DNA of 64,000 bases from Sternotherus odoratus (lineage: Eukaryota; Chordata; Testudines; Kinosternidae). A program made the position numbers and the translations under genes. The notes below the pieces were generated by a model. It was not told the DNA's origin. It worked only from the letters and a program-made list of their open reading frames with translations, and ran no database searches. Shown here piece after piece: positions 1-10,604 of the stretch (the stretch's first letter is position 1; each line of letters begins with the position of its first letter). Location: contig JAVMKO010000003.1 in the NCBI GenBank assembly GCA_032164245.1, positions 35,339,390 through 35,403,389 of the forward strand, read 5' to 3'.

Positions 1-293
1 CTTTAAAAAAATATAATTTGTCAAACATGCTGTTTCATCTAAACTGAAATGCTTTGCAGAGACATTTGGGTTTCAACAAAATTTTCAGCATGAAAGGGGA
101 AGAGAGAGAGAGCATGTGCATTTAACCTGGTAGACACACACAAAGTTCCTGAATTGAAAAACTGAATCAAAAAATAAATTTTGACAATTTCTTTTTCACA
201 AAAATGTTCAAAATTTTTGGATTTCATTGTGGAATTTCAAAAGCTGTCATAAAACAGAATGATGTTCTGGTCAGCACTAATATATAGCATCTG
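1..293. other. AT-rich upstream DNA, nothing recognised
   Basis: No open reading frame of note and no repeat that I recognise. It is the left flank of the nested transposon block that begins near position 294. Confidence 0.5.
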
Positions 294-345
294 AGGGCTT
301 GTCCACATTGGGAAATTTACCAGCATAATTATATTGATAGTGAGA

Positions 346-483
346 TACCCTGTTTCCCCGAAAGTAAGACATCCCCCGAAAATAAGACGGACTTCCAGTT
401 TTGCCTCTCGCTGTAATATGTAATGTAATTTTGGGAGCAAAAATTAATATAAGACACTGTCTTATTTTCGGGGAAACATGGTA
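346..483. mobile_element. Tc1/mariner-type MITE with TA target duplication, nested
   Basis: Inverted ends taccctgtttccccgaaa and tttcggggaaacatggta bound a 138-bp segment, TA dinucleotides included. The inner part repeats cgaaaataagac / gtcttattttcg. From memory this is a widespread vertebrate palindromic MITE with TA target sites, so a mariner-type origin is likely. It is inserted in the 294-648 element and is therefore the younger of the two. Confidence 0.75.
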
Positions 484-540
484 TACAGTGTGTGTGTGTG
501 TGTGTGTATATATATGTGTATATGTATGTATATATATAAA
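484..540. repeat. (GT)n/(TA)n microsatellite
   Basis: An alternating purine-pyrimidine run, GT for about 10 units and then mixed TA/TG, directly at the right edge of the mariner-type MITE. Confidence 0.9.
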
Positions 541-763
541 TTATGCTGATGTACATTCCCATGTGGACACTTATTCCAGAATAAGCGGTTCCACATGTGG
601 AATTAGCGGTATAATTATATTAGTAAATTTCCCCATGTAGACAAGCCCTAAACATCAGTACAAGAGTTGTATTCTTAAATGATTGTGAAAGCTACAGGGA
701 AGAAGCTGAACCATTTTGGCTGAAATTAAACAAAAAACTCCAAAACAATCAGTTTGAGGCAGA

Positions 764-1363
764 CAGGGCCGGCGAGAGGGGGGGGGGGCAAAGGGGACAA
801 CTGTACCGGGCCCCGGACTTAAGGGGGGCCCCCGATGTAGTGCGGATGCTCGGACCTCTGCAGAGGCGCGGCGCATGCAATCCCGGACGCCACCGGCCAG
901 CCCAGCGCTGCGCTGTAGCATGGCAAGCGCCAGCACGCACCGCACGGCTGAGGCTGACGGCAGACTCCGACCACAGCGGGGGCCCGGGGAGGCGTGCCTG
1001 ACTGCCCTGGTGGTGTGCGGCGCTGACGGTGGCAGAGCGGAGGCACCGAAAAGGGGTCAAGGGGAGCCAGCCTCGCCAAGGTAAGGGGGCAGGGGGCTCA
1101 GCCCCACTCGGGGGCGGTGGCTCCGGGGGGGCCTTTGGGCAGGCGGGTGGGCTCTGGGGTGAGTTCACCCCTTCCTCGGGAGGTTCATTCATTGGCGTGG
1201 CTGGGGGGTCTGGGGGGCAGGCAAGGGGGTGGGGGGGCACCGGCTGGGCTGCCCCCCCCCCAGCCGCTGTCAGCTGGGCAGGGGAACTGGGAAGCACCGC
1301 CTGGGCTGGGGGGGCCCCAAATGATCAGAGTAGGGGGCGCCAAAATTTCAGTCGCCGGCCCTG
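764..1363. mobile_element. hAT-like non-autonomous element, GC-rich core, perfect 8-bp TSD
   Basis: The ends are cagggccggcga (764) and cgccggccctg (to 1363), which form an inverted repeat. The flanks are gaggcaga at 756-763 and again at 1364-1371, a perfect 8-bp target duplication, as expected for hAT transposition. The 600-bp interior is strongly GC-rich and full of G runs. It encodes no transposase, and the long frames in it (for example 749-1297 on the minus strand) are low-complexity Gly/Pro/Ala. The element lies 1.7 kb upstream of the AGPAT5 start codon. Confidence 0.85.
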
Positions 1364-1624
1364 GAGGCAGACACCCAGGATGTAAAATTTCAGGTTGAAG
1401 AGTTACACTATGGCAAAGCTATAAACAACTGAAAACAGGGTCTTAGAATGGGATGTGTCTGACACCTTGATAATAGGTGGAACTAGCATCCCTGTCCATG
1501 AAAATGAGCAGCCCAGGTTTCTAGAAAAGAACATTTTTGATAAGTATAAACAATCCACTGATAGGACTTCATAAGAAATTTCCTCTGTGGGCTGGTTATT
1601 ATATTATATAAGCCCCCTCTATAG

Positions 1625-1800
1625 GGTGTCTTGCACCTTTCTCTGACCAGTATTAAAGATAGTATATTATTTATTTGTGTTGCAGTAATGCTTGACCCCA
1701 TGGTACTAAACACTGTACAAACATGGGTCAGACAGATGGTCCCTGTCCCAAGGAGCCTGCAGTCTACTGTCCAGTATGACAACTCCCATGCAACACTGAT
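1625..1800 (+). repeat. old SINE-like fragment (CORE/MIR-type)
   Basis: The stretch with 'ttgcagtaatgcttgacccc', 'ctaaacactgtacaaac' and 'tccctgtcccaaggagc' matches the amniote interspersed repeat of the form 'cattgtgctaggcactgtacaaacac...agtccctgccccaaagagc'. The same repeat is seen again at 52195-52330. Family assignment is from memory and approximate. Confidence 0.45.
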
Positions 1801-1929
1801 AGAGAAGGATGGTCAGCACCTACTGAAAATTGTCACCAGCATCTTGCTATACTAGCATCCCAGCAACCATAAGCTGGGGGAACCCTCACTAAGCCTGTCC
1901 CCCATGAGATGAAAAGTGTCATGGTCCCT

Positions 1930-2560
1930 GTGCACTGGCTGGCTTCAGGGGGGGTCTAGGATGGTGCTGGTGGGTGCCCAGAATAGGGGGCTGTGAGACC
2001 CCGCAACAGGAAGGGTGCCTGGCATGGGGAGCTACGAGACACTGGATGGTAGTGGATGGGTGCAGTGGCCAGGGGCTAAGGCTCAGGGAGGGCAGAAGGA
2101 CCTAGGTGCTTATGATTATGAGCTGTAGTGTACAATAGGAAGCAGGTGCCCAGGTTAGGGCTGTGGGGGTGGGGCAGTGGGTGCCTGGGATGGGGCTGTG
2201 GGGAAGGGGCAGTGGGGATAGAGGCAGGTGTACCGGCCAGGGATGGGGGCGGTGGGGGCTTGGGGTGGTTCCAGGACAGGGTTGTATGTAAGTAGGTGGG
2301 GATAGGCAGTGACAGGGGCTGGGGGCACCCAGGAGGGAGATGGATCTGTGTGGACGGGGGCAGGTGTCCAGAATAGGAGTTAAGGCTGGGATGAGCCCAA
2401 TATGGGGCTGTGGAGACAGGGGACAGCCGGTGACTAGACATGGCTGGGGAGGGGGTCGCAGGGCCCAAGAGGGAGCTTAGCGCTGGCGATACCCGAGACA
2501 GGCTATGGGAGGAAATGGGTGCCCGGAATGGGGGTCGGGGGGCAGCAGGAGGGGGGCTGG
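1930..2560. repeat. degenerate G-rich minisatellite
   Basis: Imperfect repetition of units like 'gggtgcc(c/t)(a/g)g(a/g)at(a/g)gggg' ('gtgcccagaatagggg', 'gtgcctgggatgggg', 'gtgcccggaatgggg') with a spacing of some tens of bases. It leads directly into the CpG island of AGPAT5. No gene is supported. The minus-strand frame at 2076-2468 is low-complexity Pro/Ser/His. Confidence 0.55.
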
Positions 2561-2599
2561 GAGGCGAGAGGGGCCAGGACTATTGGGGAGAGAGGGAGA

Positions 2600-3360
2600 C
2601 GGGTGCCCAGGAGGGGCGGCGGGGGCCCGGGACGCAGCATGGGGGGAGGAGAAGGTCGGAGGCCCGGCGCTGTGGAGGGAGCGGGGGGCCGGGAGCTCCC
2701 TGCTCCGCGCCCTGCCCGGGGCTACACCTCACGCCGCCCAGGCTCCAGCCGCCGCCGAGCGGAGCGGAGCGGGGCGCGGCCTCCGCTCCCTGCCCGCCCC
2801 CGGAAGTCTCCCCGCAGCCACTGAGGAGCCACCTTGTTGCGGCCCACGCCGCCGCCGCTGCTGCTGCCGGGCAATCGGGCGGCCAAACGGAGGCGTTTGA
2901 GGGGGCAGCGCTGAGCCCGGCCCAGCCCCGCCGCGCTCGCCCGGGCGCCGCCCCTGCCCGTGCGCGCCGCGCGGGCCATGCGGCTGGGGGCCGGAGGCGG
3001 CCGGAGGCAGAGCGGACGCGGTCCCGGCGCACGTGGGTGCTGAGGGGCGGCGAGGCCGGGCCGGGAAGATGCTGTTGTCCCTGGTGCTGCACACCTACTC
3101 CATGCGCTACGTCCTGCCCGCCGCCGTCATGATGGGCACCGCGCCCACCTACGTGCTGGCCTGGGGCGCCTGGCGCCTGCTCTCCGCCCTGCTGCCCGCC
3201 CGCTTCTACCGGGAGCTGGACGACCGGTTCTACACCATCTACCAGAGCATGGTGCTCTTCTTCTTCGAGCGCTACACCGGCGTGCAGGTGAACCCCCGCC
3301 CCGGCGCCGGGAGCGGGCAGAGCGGGGGGCCCGGGGCGGGAGCACTGGGGCGGGGGGGGC
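2600..3360 (+). promoter_or_regulatory. AGPAT5: CpG island / probable AGPAT5 promoter and 5' UTR
   Basis: The stretch is very rich in CpG and in GC-box-like strings such as ccgcccc and cccgccc, while the surrounding DNA is AT-rich and CpG-poor. It overlaps coding exon 1. No TATA box is obvious, which fits a housekeeping CpG promoter. The transcription start cannot be placed from sequence alone. The island probably extends from within the upstream minisatellite into the first 70-80 bp of intron 1. Confidence 0.75.
3069..3287 (+). CDS. AGPAT5: AGPAT5 coding exon 1 (residues 1-73)
   Basis: The exon starts at the ATG of MLLSLVLHTYSMRY and ends with the YTGVQ codons before the donor cag|gtgaac. 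It holds exactly 73 codons, as in the mammalian gene, and ends in phase 0. It encodes the N-terminal membrane anchor: two hydrophobic stretches at about residues 1-8 and 15-41 (VLPAAVMMGTAPTYVLAW), then the amphipathic FYRELDDRFYTIYQSMVLFFFERY. The frame is open upstream to 3033 and beyond, but the family protein begins at this methionine. The exon lies inside the CpG island. Confidence 0.96.
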
Positions 3361-6300
3361 ACTGCCGGTCCGCTGCCCCGTGGAGGGCAGGGGATCTGCC
3401 CTGTGAGTCCACCCATGGCCCTGCTGTTCGGGTGCTGAACCGCGCCACGACCCGGACTGCTCAGAGCGGCAAGCATTTGTTGCACCCAAATTGGTGCCTT
3501 CATAAATACTTAGGCAGATGTTCGCCTTGCTCACCGAGCAGTCTCACTGAGATCAGAGCCTGAAGGCAAAGAAAATATACCCAGATCACCACCGGATCTT
3601 GTGATTGCCCACCTCACCCTCTATTTGCACAACCTCCCCTTTCAACCTCGTCACTCCTTCCTGTCCTTGTCTCGGTTTTGAAACTAAGCAAGTTGCTCTT
3701 GATTGCCGCCACTGACCTTGAAGCCCCGGAGTTGCACCCTTAGAAATCAGTGGTAAAACTCCTATTGACTTCTGTGCAGGCTCTGGCCTTTCCATTGCAA
3801 GTTCTTCGGGGGCTCTGGCTCTCTTATTTTGTAAAGAATCATCACAATAAGTTTTTATGCGGCACTTTTCAGTCACAGCTCTAAAAGTGCTTTACTAAAG
3901 AAGGGCAAATATTGTTATGCTCATTTTACAGGTGTGGAAACTGATTCATGCAGTGGGGAAGAGCACAATAATGCTATGGAATCCAGCTCCCCCCCCCCCC
4001 CCCCCCCGCAGTTAGTGCTTTTAACAACTGAACCATGCTGTTTGTTTTGCACAATCATGATACTAAATAGTAGGTAATAAAATAATAGTCACATGAGTAA
4101 GGCAAGCAGGATTAATTAAGCTACTAGATGTTGCTATTGCTACCCAAAGTAAAACCTGATATCCCCTAATTCAAAGCAGAGGGAGTGTTCAAGGGATACC
4201 TTTTAGATACAAATAGTCTGTAAAATGAAATTCCTTACTATATTGCTGCTAATAGTTTACATTATGGAACTAATAACTTCTCAATATTTGTACTGCTCAT
4301 TTGCCTAAGTTTTGGGCCCACTGAAGTTAATAGGAGCTGTGATCACTCAGTTAGGAACCCGGAATTGGTGGCCTCTCGCAAGTTTCAGCCTTCTGTTGCC
4401 TCTATCAATATGTATCTGTGTGCAAATAATTATACTTCATATTTATAGAGCACCTTATCTTAGAGAATCTCAAAACAATTTCAAGATTTTAATGAATGAA
4501 GTATCCTAATGTCACTGTGAGGGGGTTACATTTCCATTTAGAGCAGGAGAAACGGACCTATAGAGATGTTAAGGCCTACGTTTTCAAAAATGTCTTAATT
4601 ATGGATCCCCATTATGACTCGCCTATGATTTTCAGAGCAACTGAGCAACCTTTATAGGTCCAACTGCAGTCAATGAGAGCTGCAGGTGCTCAGCACCTAT
4701 GAATATAAGCCCTGAGTGTCTGAAGATGGGTAACCAAAATAATGGATGCCTCTAAAAATGTCGGACTAAATCATTTGGCCAGGTTCACACAAGAAGTTTG
4801 TTACAGAACTGGAAATGGAGTTCAGATCTCTTGACTCCAGTCCTGTAACAAGACTATGCCTCCAAGCATTAGCATGCTTGGAGACTTCAGTAGCCAAGTG
4901 ATGTGCATATTTTGATTTACAAGCTTTTTAATGCCTTTCAAACTTAAAGTTGGACTTCCGTGAGAAAGTTAAATAAGGAGCACTAACTCATTTGATTTGT
5001 GTTCTAGTTTATATCAGGCAGGAAGAATAGGGCTGTGTTTAAGGCCCAGGGCTATGATCTGGGAGTTCTGTTCCCTGCTGTGTGACAAATTGTGTGACTG
5101 TGGCCAACTCAATTAACTTCTGTCTCTGTTTTCACATCTGTACCATCAGAAAAATAGTACTTCCTTATCTCACAGGGTGATGTTAATTGCTTGCTCTTTG
5201 TTGACAGCCTTGTATTCAAATAACATCTTCCATTCAAAGATCTCAGCACATTATTTGTTAGAATTGATCGGCCAGAGGTTAAAGGCTAGCCATTTAACTC
5301 AACCAATATTAAGGACAAAATTCAAAATCAAGAATATATGTATGAAAATCATAACATTAAATATATGGTTCAGATTTTCTTTTAGAAAGGTACCCTGGGG
5401 TAAATATTATGAGCAGGACACTTACTTTTGAAAAATGCCTGCTCTGTTGAGCACCTAGTAGTAACTCTTACAGAAATAAGAATAGAGAATGTTCGGGAAA
5501 GACATAGAAGGGGAAACATCAAGAAAACCACTGGCTATGCCAATGCTGTACTTTTTTCTTAATTTCCCCCGGTTGCTTCAGTGCAGTCTATCAGTGATGG
5601 CAACATAGACCATCAGCTGCTATTTTTGTCATAGGATCAAGTAACCCTGCTAAGAATTTCAACAGTGGGTGCCATCTTTGGAAAAAATGCAGTGCAGGCA
5701 AGGCTATAAAGAAAGAAGGAACAGAAAGGAAACAAAAACTAACAAAGGAGAGAGTCCCCAAGGCCATTGCTTGTGGAATAATGCTTGTGGCTTAAAACCA
5801 GGAGATGGAAAAATAAAGGGAGGGAAGAGGGAAACTGAGAGTAAGAATGTCAGAGAAATGCCAAATACCTGGTACTCAGCATTTGCGGGTGTAGGAGAGA
5901 GAATCCCTGTAATTCGCTTTATGTACATTGTATACATTTTACTACTCTTGATTGCATTTCGCTCAAAAATATCCCACAGCTCTTAACTTGGGTCAGATCA
6001 TGGCATAAACCCCTGCCTTGCAAACACTTAAATAGGTATTTGCTGGGCTGGGGCCATAATCTTGAAACTGCTACTTTGGGACATAGGTTAACAGGGCAGT
6101 CAACAATTTTTCCCTAAATGTCAAACCCTAGTGCTTATAATAAAATATCGCTAAACTTAAATCAAACAAAAATAGGATATAAGAATGTTAACATTACACT
6201 CTTCATCAGGGCATGTCAAATTGCTTTACAAACATTAAAGCATTTTAACATCTCCCCTTCGGGAGCTAAATTAGTGGGTGATGATTTGCATAAATTAGTA

Positions 6301-7010
6301 GAAATGAAAAAGATCTGCCTTAAATCATTCTCTAGTTTTACAGACAGGGAAAAAAGATTTTAAGGATCTGATCCAGTAAAGCACATAAGTATATACATAG
6401 TCTAATTGAAGTCAATAAAACTACATGTGAGTTTAAATACTTTACTGGATTAGGGCCTTAAGTGACTTGCTCAAAGTTCTACTGTGAGACAGTGGAAGAA
6501 CTGGAAAAGATAATTTTATTTGAGACTGTGCCCTGTCCAGGATTCTTTGGATCTGTTATATTTGCATTATTTGTGGATTTTTAATGCAATAATATATCTA
6601 TTCGGTCATAAATATTGGATGTGCCTGCTTTTAAAATCCTATCTGTTGTGAAATTTCCATTGATATCAATGGGAGTTTTACTGGGTTAACACTGTGAGTT
6701 TGAGTCCTATATATAGATCATTATTTTAAAATAATAGTGTGCCCTATTTTCGCAGAAATGGAGAGGAGAGAAAAGACAGTTTCTTTGTAGCAACAGTTGT
6801 TAATCCACAAAGTATCTAAGTACACATAATTTTTTCAATCCTCTAATTTAGTGTTTCTAATGAACTGAGTTTATAAAAAGAAAAACCCTCCTTCATGCTG
6901 CATATGAATTTTAACTGTATAGCAAACACTTTAAATTTAAATTTGTGAAATAAAATGGAATCTGGGATATATATTTAATTATGTAGCAGAGCTAATCTGA
7001 TATTCTAATA
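3288..7010 (+). other. AGPAT5 intron 1, first part, with old SINE/LINE2-type fragments
   Basis: No gene is seen. The short frames are mostly stop-limited and repeat-derived. Fragments with the MIR/CORE-SINE signature (a 'cattttacaggtgtggaaactga'-like string near 3925, 'cacatctgtaccat...cttatctcacagggtg' near 5130-5180, 'ttttacagacagggaaa' near 6335) lie around 3880-4000, 5040-5180 and 6200-6520. A poly-C run of about 18 bases is at 3990-4008. At 6366-6460 there is a self-complementary 'gatccagtaaagcac...tactttactggatt' repeat of a kind common in sauropsids. Confidence 0.5.
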
Positions 7011-7229
7011 ACCTATAGCAGGGGTCTCCAAACTTTTCAGCCCGAGGGCCGCATTAGCTATCAAATAGCAGTTCGGGGGCCGACAACACACTCGAGGTCC
7101 AAATAAAAAAGAATCAAAACATGGATGTTGTTTTTTATTATTTATTTAATATTAATTTATTCAGTTATTATTTAATAACACATTGATACACTACACATGA
7201 ACACCTGTTCACTACACATGAACACTACA

Positions 7230-7680
7230 CATGAACACTACACATCAACCCCCCAACTGACCCACCCAGCCAGGTCTCTCCCCCCAAAAACTCCTTTCCT
7301 CCAACCCCCCCCCAAATGACCCACCCAGCCAGGTCTCTCACCCCAAAACCTCCTTCCCTCCCACCCACCCCCCAACTGACCCACCCATCCCGGTCTCTCA
7401 CCCCAAAACCTCCTTTCCTCCAACCCCCCCCCCCAAATGACCCACCCAGCCAGGTCTCTCACCCCAAAACCTCCTTCCCTCCCACCCACCCCCCAACTGA
7501 CCCACCCAGCCCGGTCTCTCACCCCAAAACCTCCTTTCCTCCAACCCCCCCCCCCCCAAATGACCCACCCAGCCAGGTCTCTCACCCCAAAACCTCCTTC
7601 CCTCCCGCCCACCCACCCCCCAAATGACCCACCCAGCCCGGTCTCTCCCCCCCCCCCCCAACTGACCCGCTCAACCCGGT
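7230..7680. repeat. C-rich minisatellite, period about 60 bp
   Basis: The units read approximately 'aaatgacccacccagccagg' + 'tctctcaccccaaaacctcc' + 'ttccctcccacccacccccc'. They alternate between two variants, cctttcctcc- and ccttccctccc-containing, which makes a higher-order dimer of about 120 bp. At least seven units are visible. One strand is nearly free of G outside the ccagg motif, giving strong strand asymmetry. The array is inside the hAT-like element. Confidence 0.85.
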
Positions 7681-7794
7681 CTCTCCCCACAGACCGGTTC
7701 GCCGCCTGGCAGTGGGTGGCTCCTTGTTTCGCCCCCTGTAACTGGGTGGCGGTGCGGCGCGTCCCGGCCCCAGCTCTGAGCCGTCCCTGGCCGG

Positions 7795-8165
7795 CGGCGG
7801 CAGCGGAGCACGCGGCGGGTCCCGGCCCCGGAGCGGCAGCGGAGCACGCGGCGGGTCCCGGCCCCGGAGCGGCAGCGGAGCACGCGGCGGGTCCCGGCCC
7901 CGGGGCGGCAGCCGAGCACGCGGCGGGTCCCGGCCCCGCGGCGGCAGCCGAGCACGCGGCGGGTCCCGGCCCCGCGGCGGCAGCCGAGCACGCGGCGGGT
8001 CCCGGCCCCGCGGCGGCAGCCGAGCACGCGGCGGGTCCCGGCCCCGCGGCGGCAGCCGAGCATGCGGCGCGTCCCGGCCCCGCGGCGGCAGCCGAGCACG
8101 CGGCGGGTCCCGAGCACGCGGCGCGTCCCGGCCCCGCGGCGGCAGCCGAGCACGCGGCGCGTCCC
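7795..8165. repeat. CpG-rich 36-bp tandem repeat
   Basis: About ten copies of a 36-bp unit built from 'ggcggcagccgagcacgcgg' followed by 'cgggtcccggccccgc'. The array has point variants (agcggagcacg; gcgcgtcccg) and one shortened copy near 8106-8125. Because 36 is a multiple of three, the array is open in several frames and gives 12-residue Ala/Gly/Pro/Cys protein repeats. These are not evidence of a gene. Confidence 0.9.
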
Positions 8166-8346
8166 GGCCCCGCGGCTGGCGGCCCGCGCGGCACTTCCAG
8201 GCCCCAGCGCGGAGCCGTCCCAGCGAAAAGCTCAAAAGAGCCAAAAATTCCCTGAATAGCCAAAAAGATCTCCGCGGGCCGGATGAGAGGGCCTTGCGGG
8301 CCGCATCCGGCCCGCGGGCCGTAGTTTGGAGACCCCTGACCTATAG

Positions 8347-9670
8347 GAATTGGGATTAGAAAATAAATTCATGCTCTTGGAGCTCTAAAACTATAAGAAC
8401 CATTGCTCCAGCATTTTTGTTCTAGTGTGTGGTTCTGGTTAGTGACCATGTAGAAACAGTACCTTCTTACTCAATCATCTGTTCTTCCTATATTTTCTGA
8501 GTCATATCTGCTTACCTTCCTGCCAAAAATATGGTTTTTTGCGCCTATTAGCTTTGAAGATCCCATCCAGCAATGAAAGAGAGAACTAGATTATGTTGTG
8601 GCTCTCACATAATCAACAAAACTGTTAATGAATTTTCAAATACGGTCTTATTACTGGTAATGATGCGTGGCTTGGCTTTCAGAACCCAGGGTGAATTTAC
8701 AGAGTTGGCAATTAGAAAAAACTTCCTAACCTGCAGATGAAGTCAGTTTAGACAGACACATTTTGACTGTAAACATGAAATGCCATGGTGCCACTTAGAG
8801 CCATTTTTCAAAGTATAACTGTATTTTAACTGATATTTGTGCACTTTATTGTGAATCACATGCTATAAATATTTATTAAAATAAATCCATATGCTACATT
8901 CTGACAATGCCCAGAAGCACTAGTTTATAAACTAGTATAAGACTGAAATGTGTAAATGCAATCTATTGAAGAGTGGGACATGGATAATCACTACATTCAT
9001 TTCCCTCTCACACATCTATCTTGTTGCAAGATCATTTTGGTCTTAAGATACATTTATATTTTTCTTTGACCTGCCTGTTGACTCCCCTTTGCTCTGCTGT
9101 CAGCAGTGTTGCATTATATTTTTTCTAGCTAGAACATATACAAGATGTTTAAACAATTTTAAATTTTGTTTAAAGCGAATAGAAAATTTGACAGCAAAAG
9201 ACGTTAACTGAATGACATGGTGGTTCAGAACAGCCACTGACAGAAACAGGTGCAACTCCTCTGAGTCACTGGGGCAGCATTTGCTATGCTAATTGTGGAT
9301 TTGGCCCCCAGTTTTTAAATCTTAAGATATATGGGCTGTTGGTCCACTTAGTGTATTAACTGTGTTTGTGTCTATTGTTTCTTTTTGAATTCACCTTTAT
9401 GTTCTGAAGGGGTTCTGTGCCCTTGCCTACATTTTAGGGAGCCCAGAGTTTGTATGTTCTTATTTCAAGGTGTGACTGAAAACTAAAATGATTAAAAATA
9501 TTTCTGTGATTAGAGTGCTTGAATGGCTGAAAGGATTGGTAATGGGATATGATAAAGCCTTTCACCTCTCAGTGACCATTTAGACATGGGGATCTCAGGA
9601 CAAATTTTTTGGTGAACTGGCCTCAGAGTGCAGCTACCACCTCTTGCTAGTGGCCATTCTCATCTTTTTT
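8347..9670 (+). other. intron 1 DNA, nothing recognised
   Basis: AT-rich intronic sequence without a readable gene, clear TIRs or a repeat that I can name. Confidence 0.5.
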
Positions 9671-9679
9671 CTTTAAGTA

Positions 9680-10088
9680 CTTGTTAGCTGGAGCCTGAAG
9701 TCCTGCGTCCAGATCCTGAAGCCCCACAGATGGGGCCTGGGCATGGAGCCCAAAGTCCCACAGACAAGGCCTGAGGATGGAGCCTGAGGTTTGCTGCTGC
9801 ACAGCCAGAGCCCAGGGCTGGAACCCGAAGCCCCATGGCCAGAGCCTGTCTCCCCTGAGCTGAAGCCCAAAGACTGAGCCTCATTGCCCCTGGGAAGGTG
9901 GGGAATTCACTGTCTGCCTGCTCCTCCAGTATTGTGCCCCAGGTGTCTCCAGAAGGGGAAAGGGTCCAACATCTGCCGGCAGCCCAAGTCAGTGCATCCA
10001 GGAGCAACAGGGAGGGGCCTTTTTGCCACTTCCCTCCACTCTCAATCACAGCCCAGGAGGCTGTGGCTGCATTTGAGAAATGCTGATT
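9680..10088. repeat. degenerate GC-rich repeat block, possibly a decayed hAT-like element
   Basis: Imperfect units like 'gagcctgaagccccacagatggggcctgg' recur with a period near 30-35 bp from 9690 to 9880. The block ends in 'tttgagaaatgctg' (about 10071-10084), which resembles the 'ttgagaaccgctg' end of hAT-like elements elsewhere in the window. The opposite end was not found. Confidence 0.4.
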
Positions 10089-10183
10089 TAGACTCCTATC
10101 CCAGTTGCAGTCAGGGTGATGAAATTAATGCCTCTTGTGTTTGTGCATGTGTTTCAGAGCTGGTGGAGGTAAATGCTCTTGAT

Positions 10184-10604
10184 CAGGGGTCTCAAACTCA
10201 AATGACCACAAGGGCCGCATGAGGACTAGTGCACTGGCCCGAGGGCCGCACCACTGACACACACCCCGCCCTCGCTGCCCCGGCTCCGCCCCCACTCCAC
10301 CCCTTCCAAGAGGTCCCACCCCTGCCCCACCTCCTCCTCGGAGCACGCAGCTCCCCATTCCCTCCTGGAAAGCACTAGGCACCACCAACAGCTGTTTGGC
10401 AAACAAAGCAAGAGCAATCTAGGAAGTCCAGAGCTAGAAACACACGCGGCCCAGCCAGGCAGCAGAGAAGCCTCCACTTCTGGCCCCTCCATCCTGCAAA
10501 CTGCTATGGGGGAACCGGGGGGAGGGGGCGTCAAGAAGCTTGGCGGGCCGCAGGGAAGGGCTTTGCGGGCCGCATGTGGCCGGGCTGCATGTTTGAGACC
10601 CCTG
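10184..10604. mobile_element. hAT-like MITE (CAGGGGTCTCAAAC ends)
   Basis: Inverted ends caggggtctcaaac (10184) and gtttgagacccctg (to 10604). The flanks ctcttgat (10176-10183) and ctcttagt (10605-10612) match at 6 of 8 positions, an eroded target duplication. The subterminal 'agggccgcatgagga' and 'gcgggccgcatgtggcc' relate it to the larger element at 7019-8338. It has no coding capacity. Confidence 0.85.

Larger units (their letters stand above)
294..648. mobile_element. TIR MITE (GGGCTTGTCCACA type), interrupted
   Basis: The left end reads agggcttgtccacattggg and continues into aaatttaccagcataattatat. The right end is the imperfect reverse complement, ending in ccccatgtagacaagccct at about 629-647. 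The inverted ends cover roughly 40 bp each. A second, TA-flanked MITE sits inside at 346-483, followed by a GT/TA microsatellite. There is no coding sequence. The end sequence belongs to the general 'gggct(t/g)gtctacact' group of non-autonomous elements found again at 12322, 16313, 40167 and 57671. I could not find a clean target duplication. Confidence 0.7.
7019..8338. mobile_element. hAT-like non-autonomous element carrying two minisatellites
   Basis: The ends caggggtctccaaac (7019) and gtttggagacccctg (to 8338) are perfect inverted repeats. The flanks are acctatag at 7011-7018 and 8339-8346, an exact 8-bp target duplication diagnostic of hAT-type transposition. Subterminal strings 'gagggccgca' and 'gcgggccgcatccggcccgcgggcc' follow the common 'CAGGGGTC..CAAAC' family. 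The 1320-bp body has no transposase. It consists of two tandem arrays (7230-7680 and 7795-8165), listed separately. Confidence 0.9.

Noticed and set aside
3033..3068. Upstream in-frame extension of AGPAT5 by 12 residues
   Set aside because: It would start from a non-ATG codon. The family protein begins at the ATG at 3069, and the extension (GAEGRRGRAGK) has no counterpart.
2440..3132. 230-codon + frame overlapping the AGPAT5 start, and other long frames at 2505-3503
   Set aside because: CpG-island sequence is low in stops. The frames are low-complexity and only the frame from 3069 matches a known protein.
7795..8165. Regular repeats that could suggest a CRISPR array
   Set aside because: Units are contiguous 36-bp tandem copies without variable spacers, in a vertebrate intron.
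7238..8263. 341-codon minus-strand frame and several overlapping frames on both strands
   Set aside because: They are produced by the 36-bp and 60-bp tandem arrays inside a hAT-like element. The proteins are pure Ala/Gly/Pro/Cys repeats with no domain.
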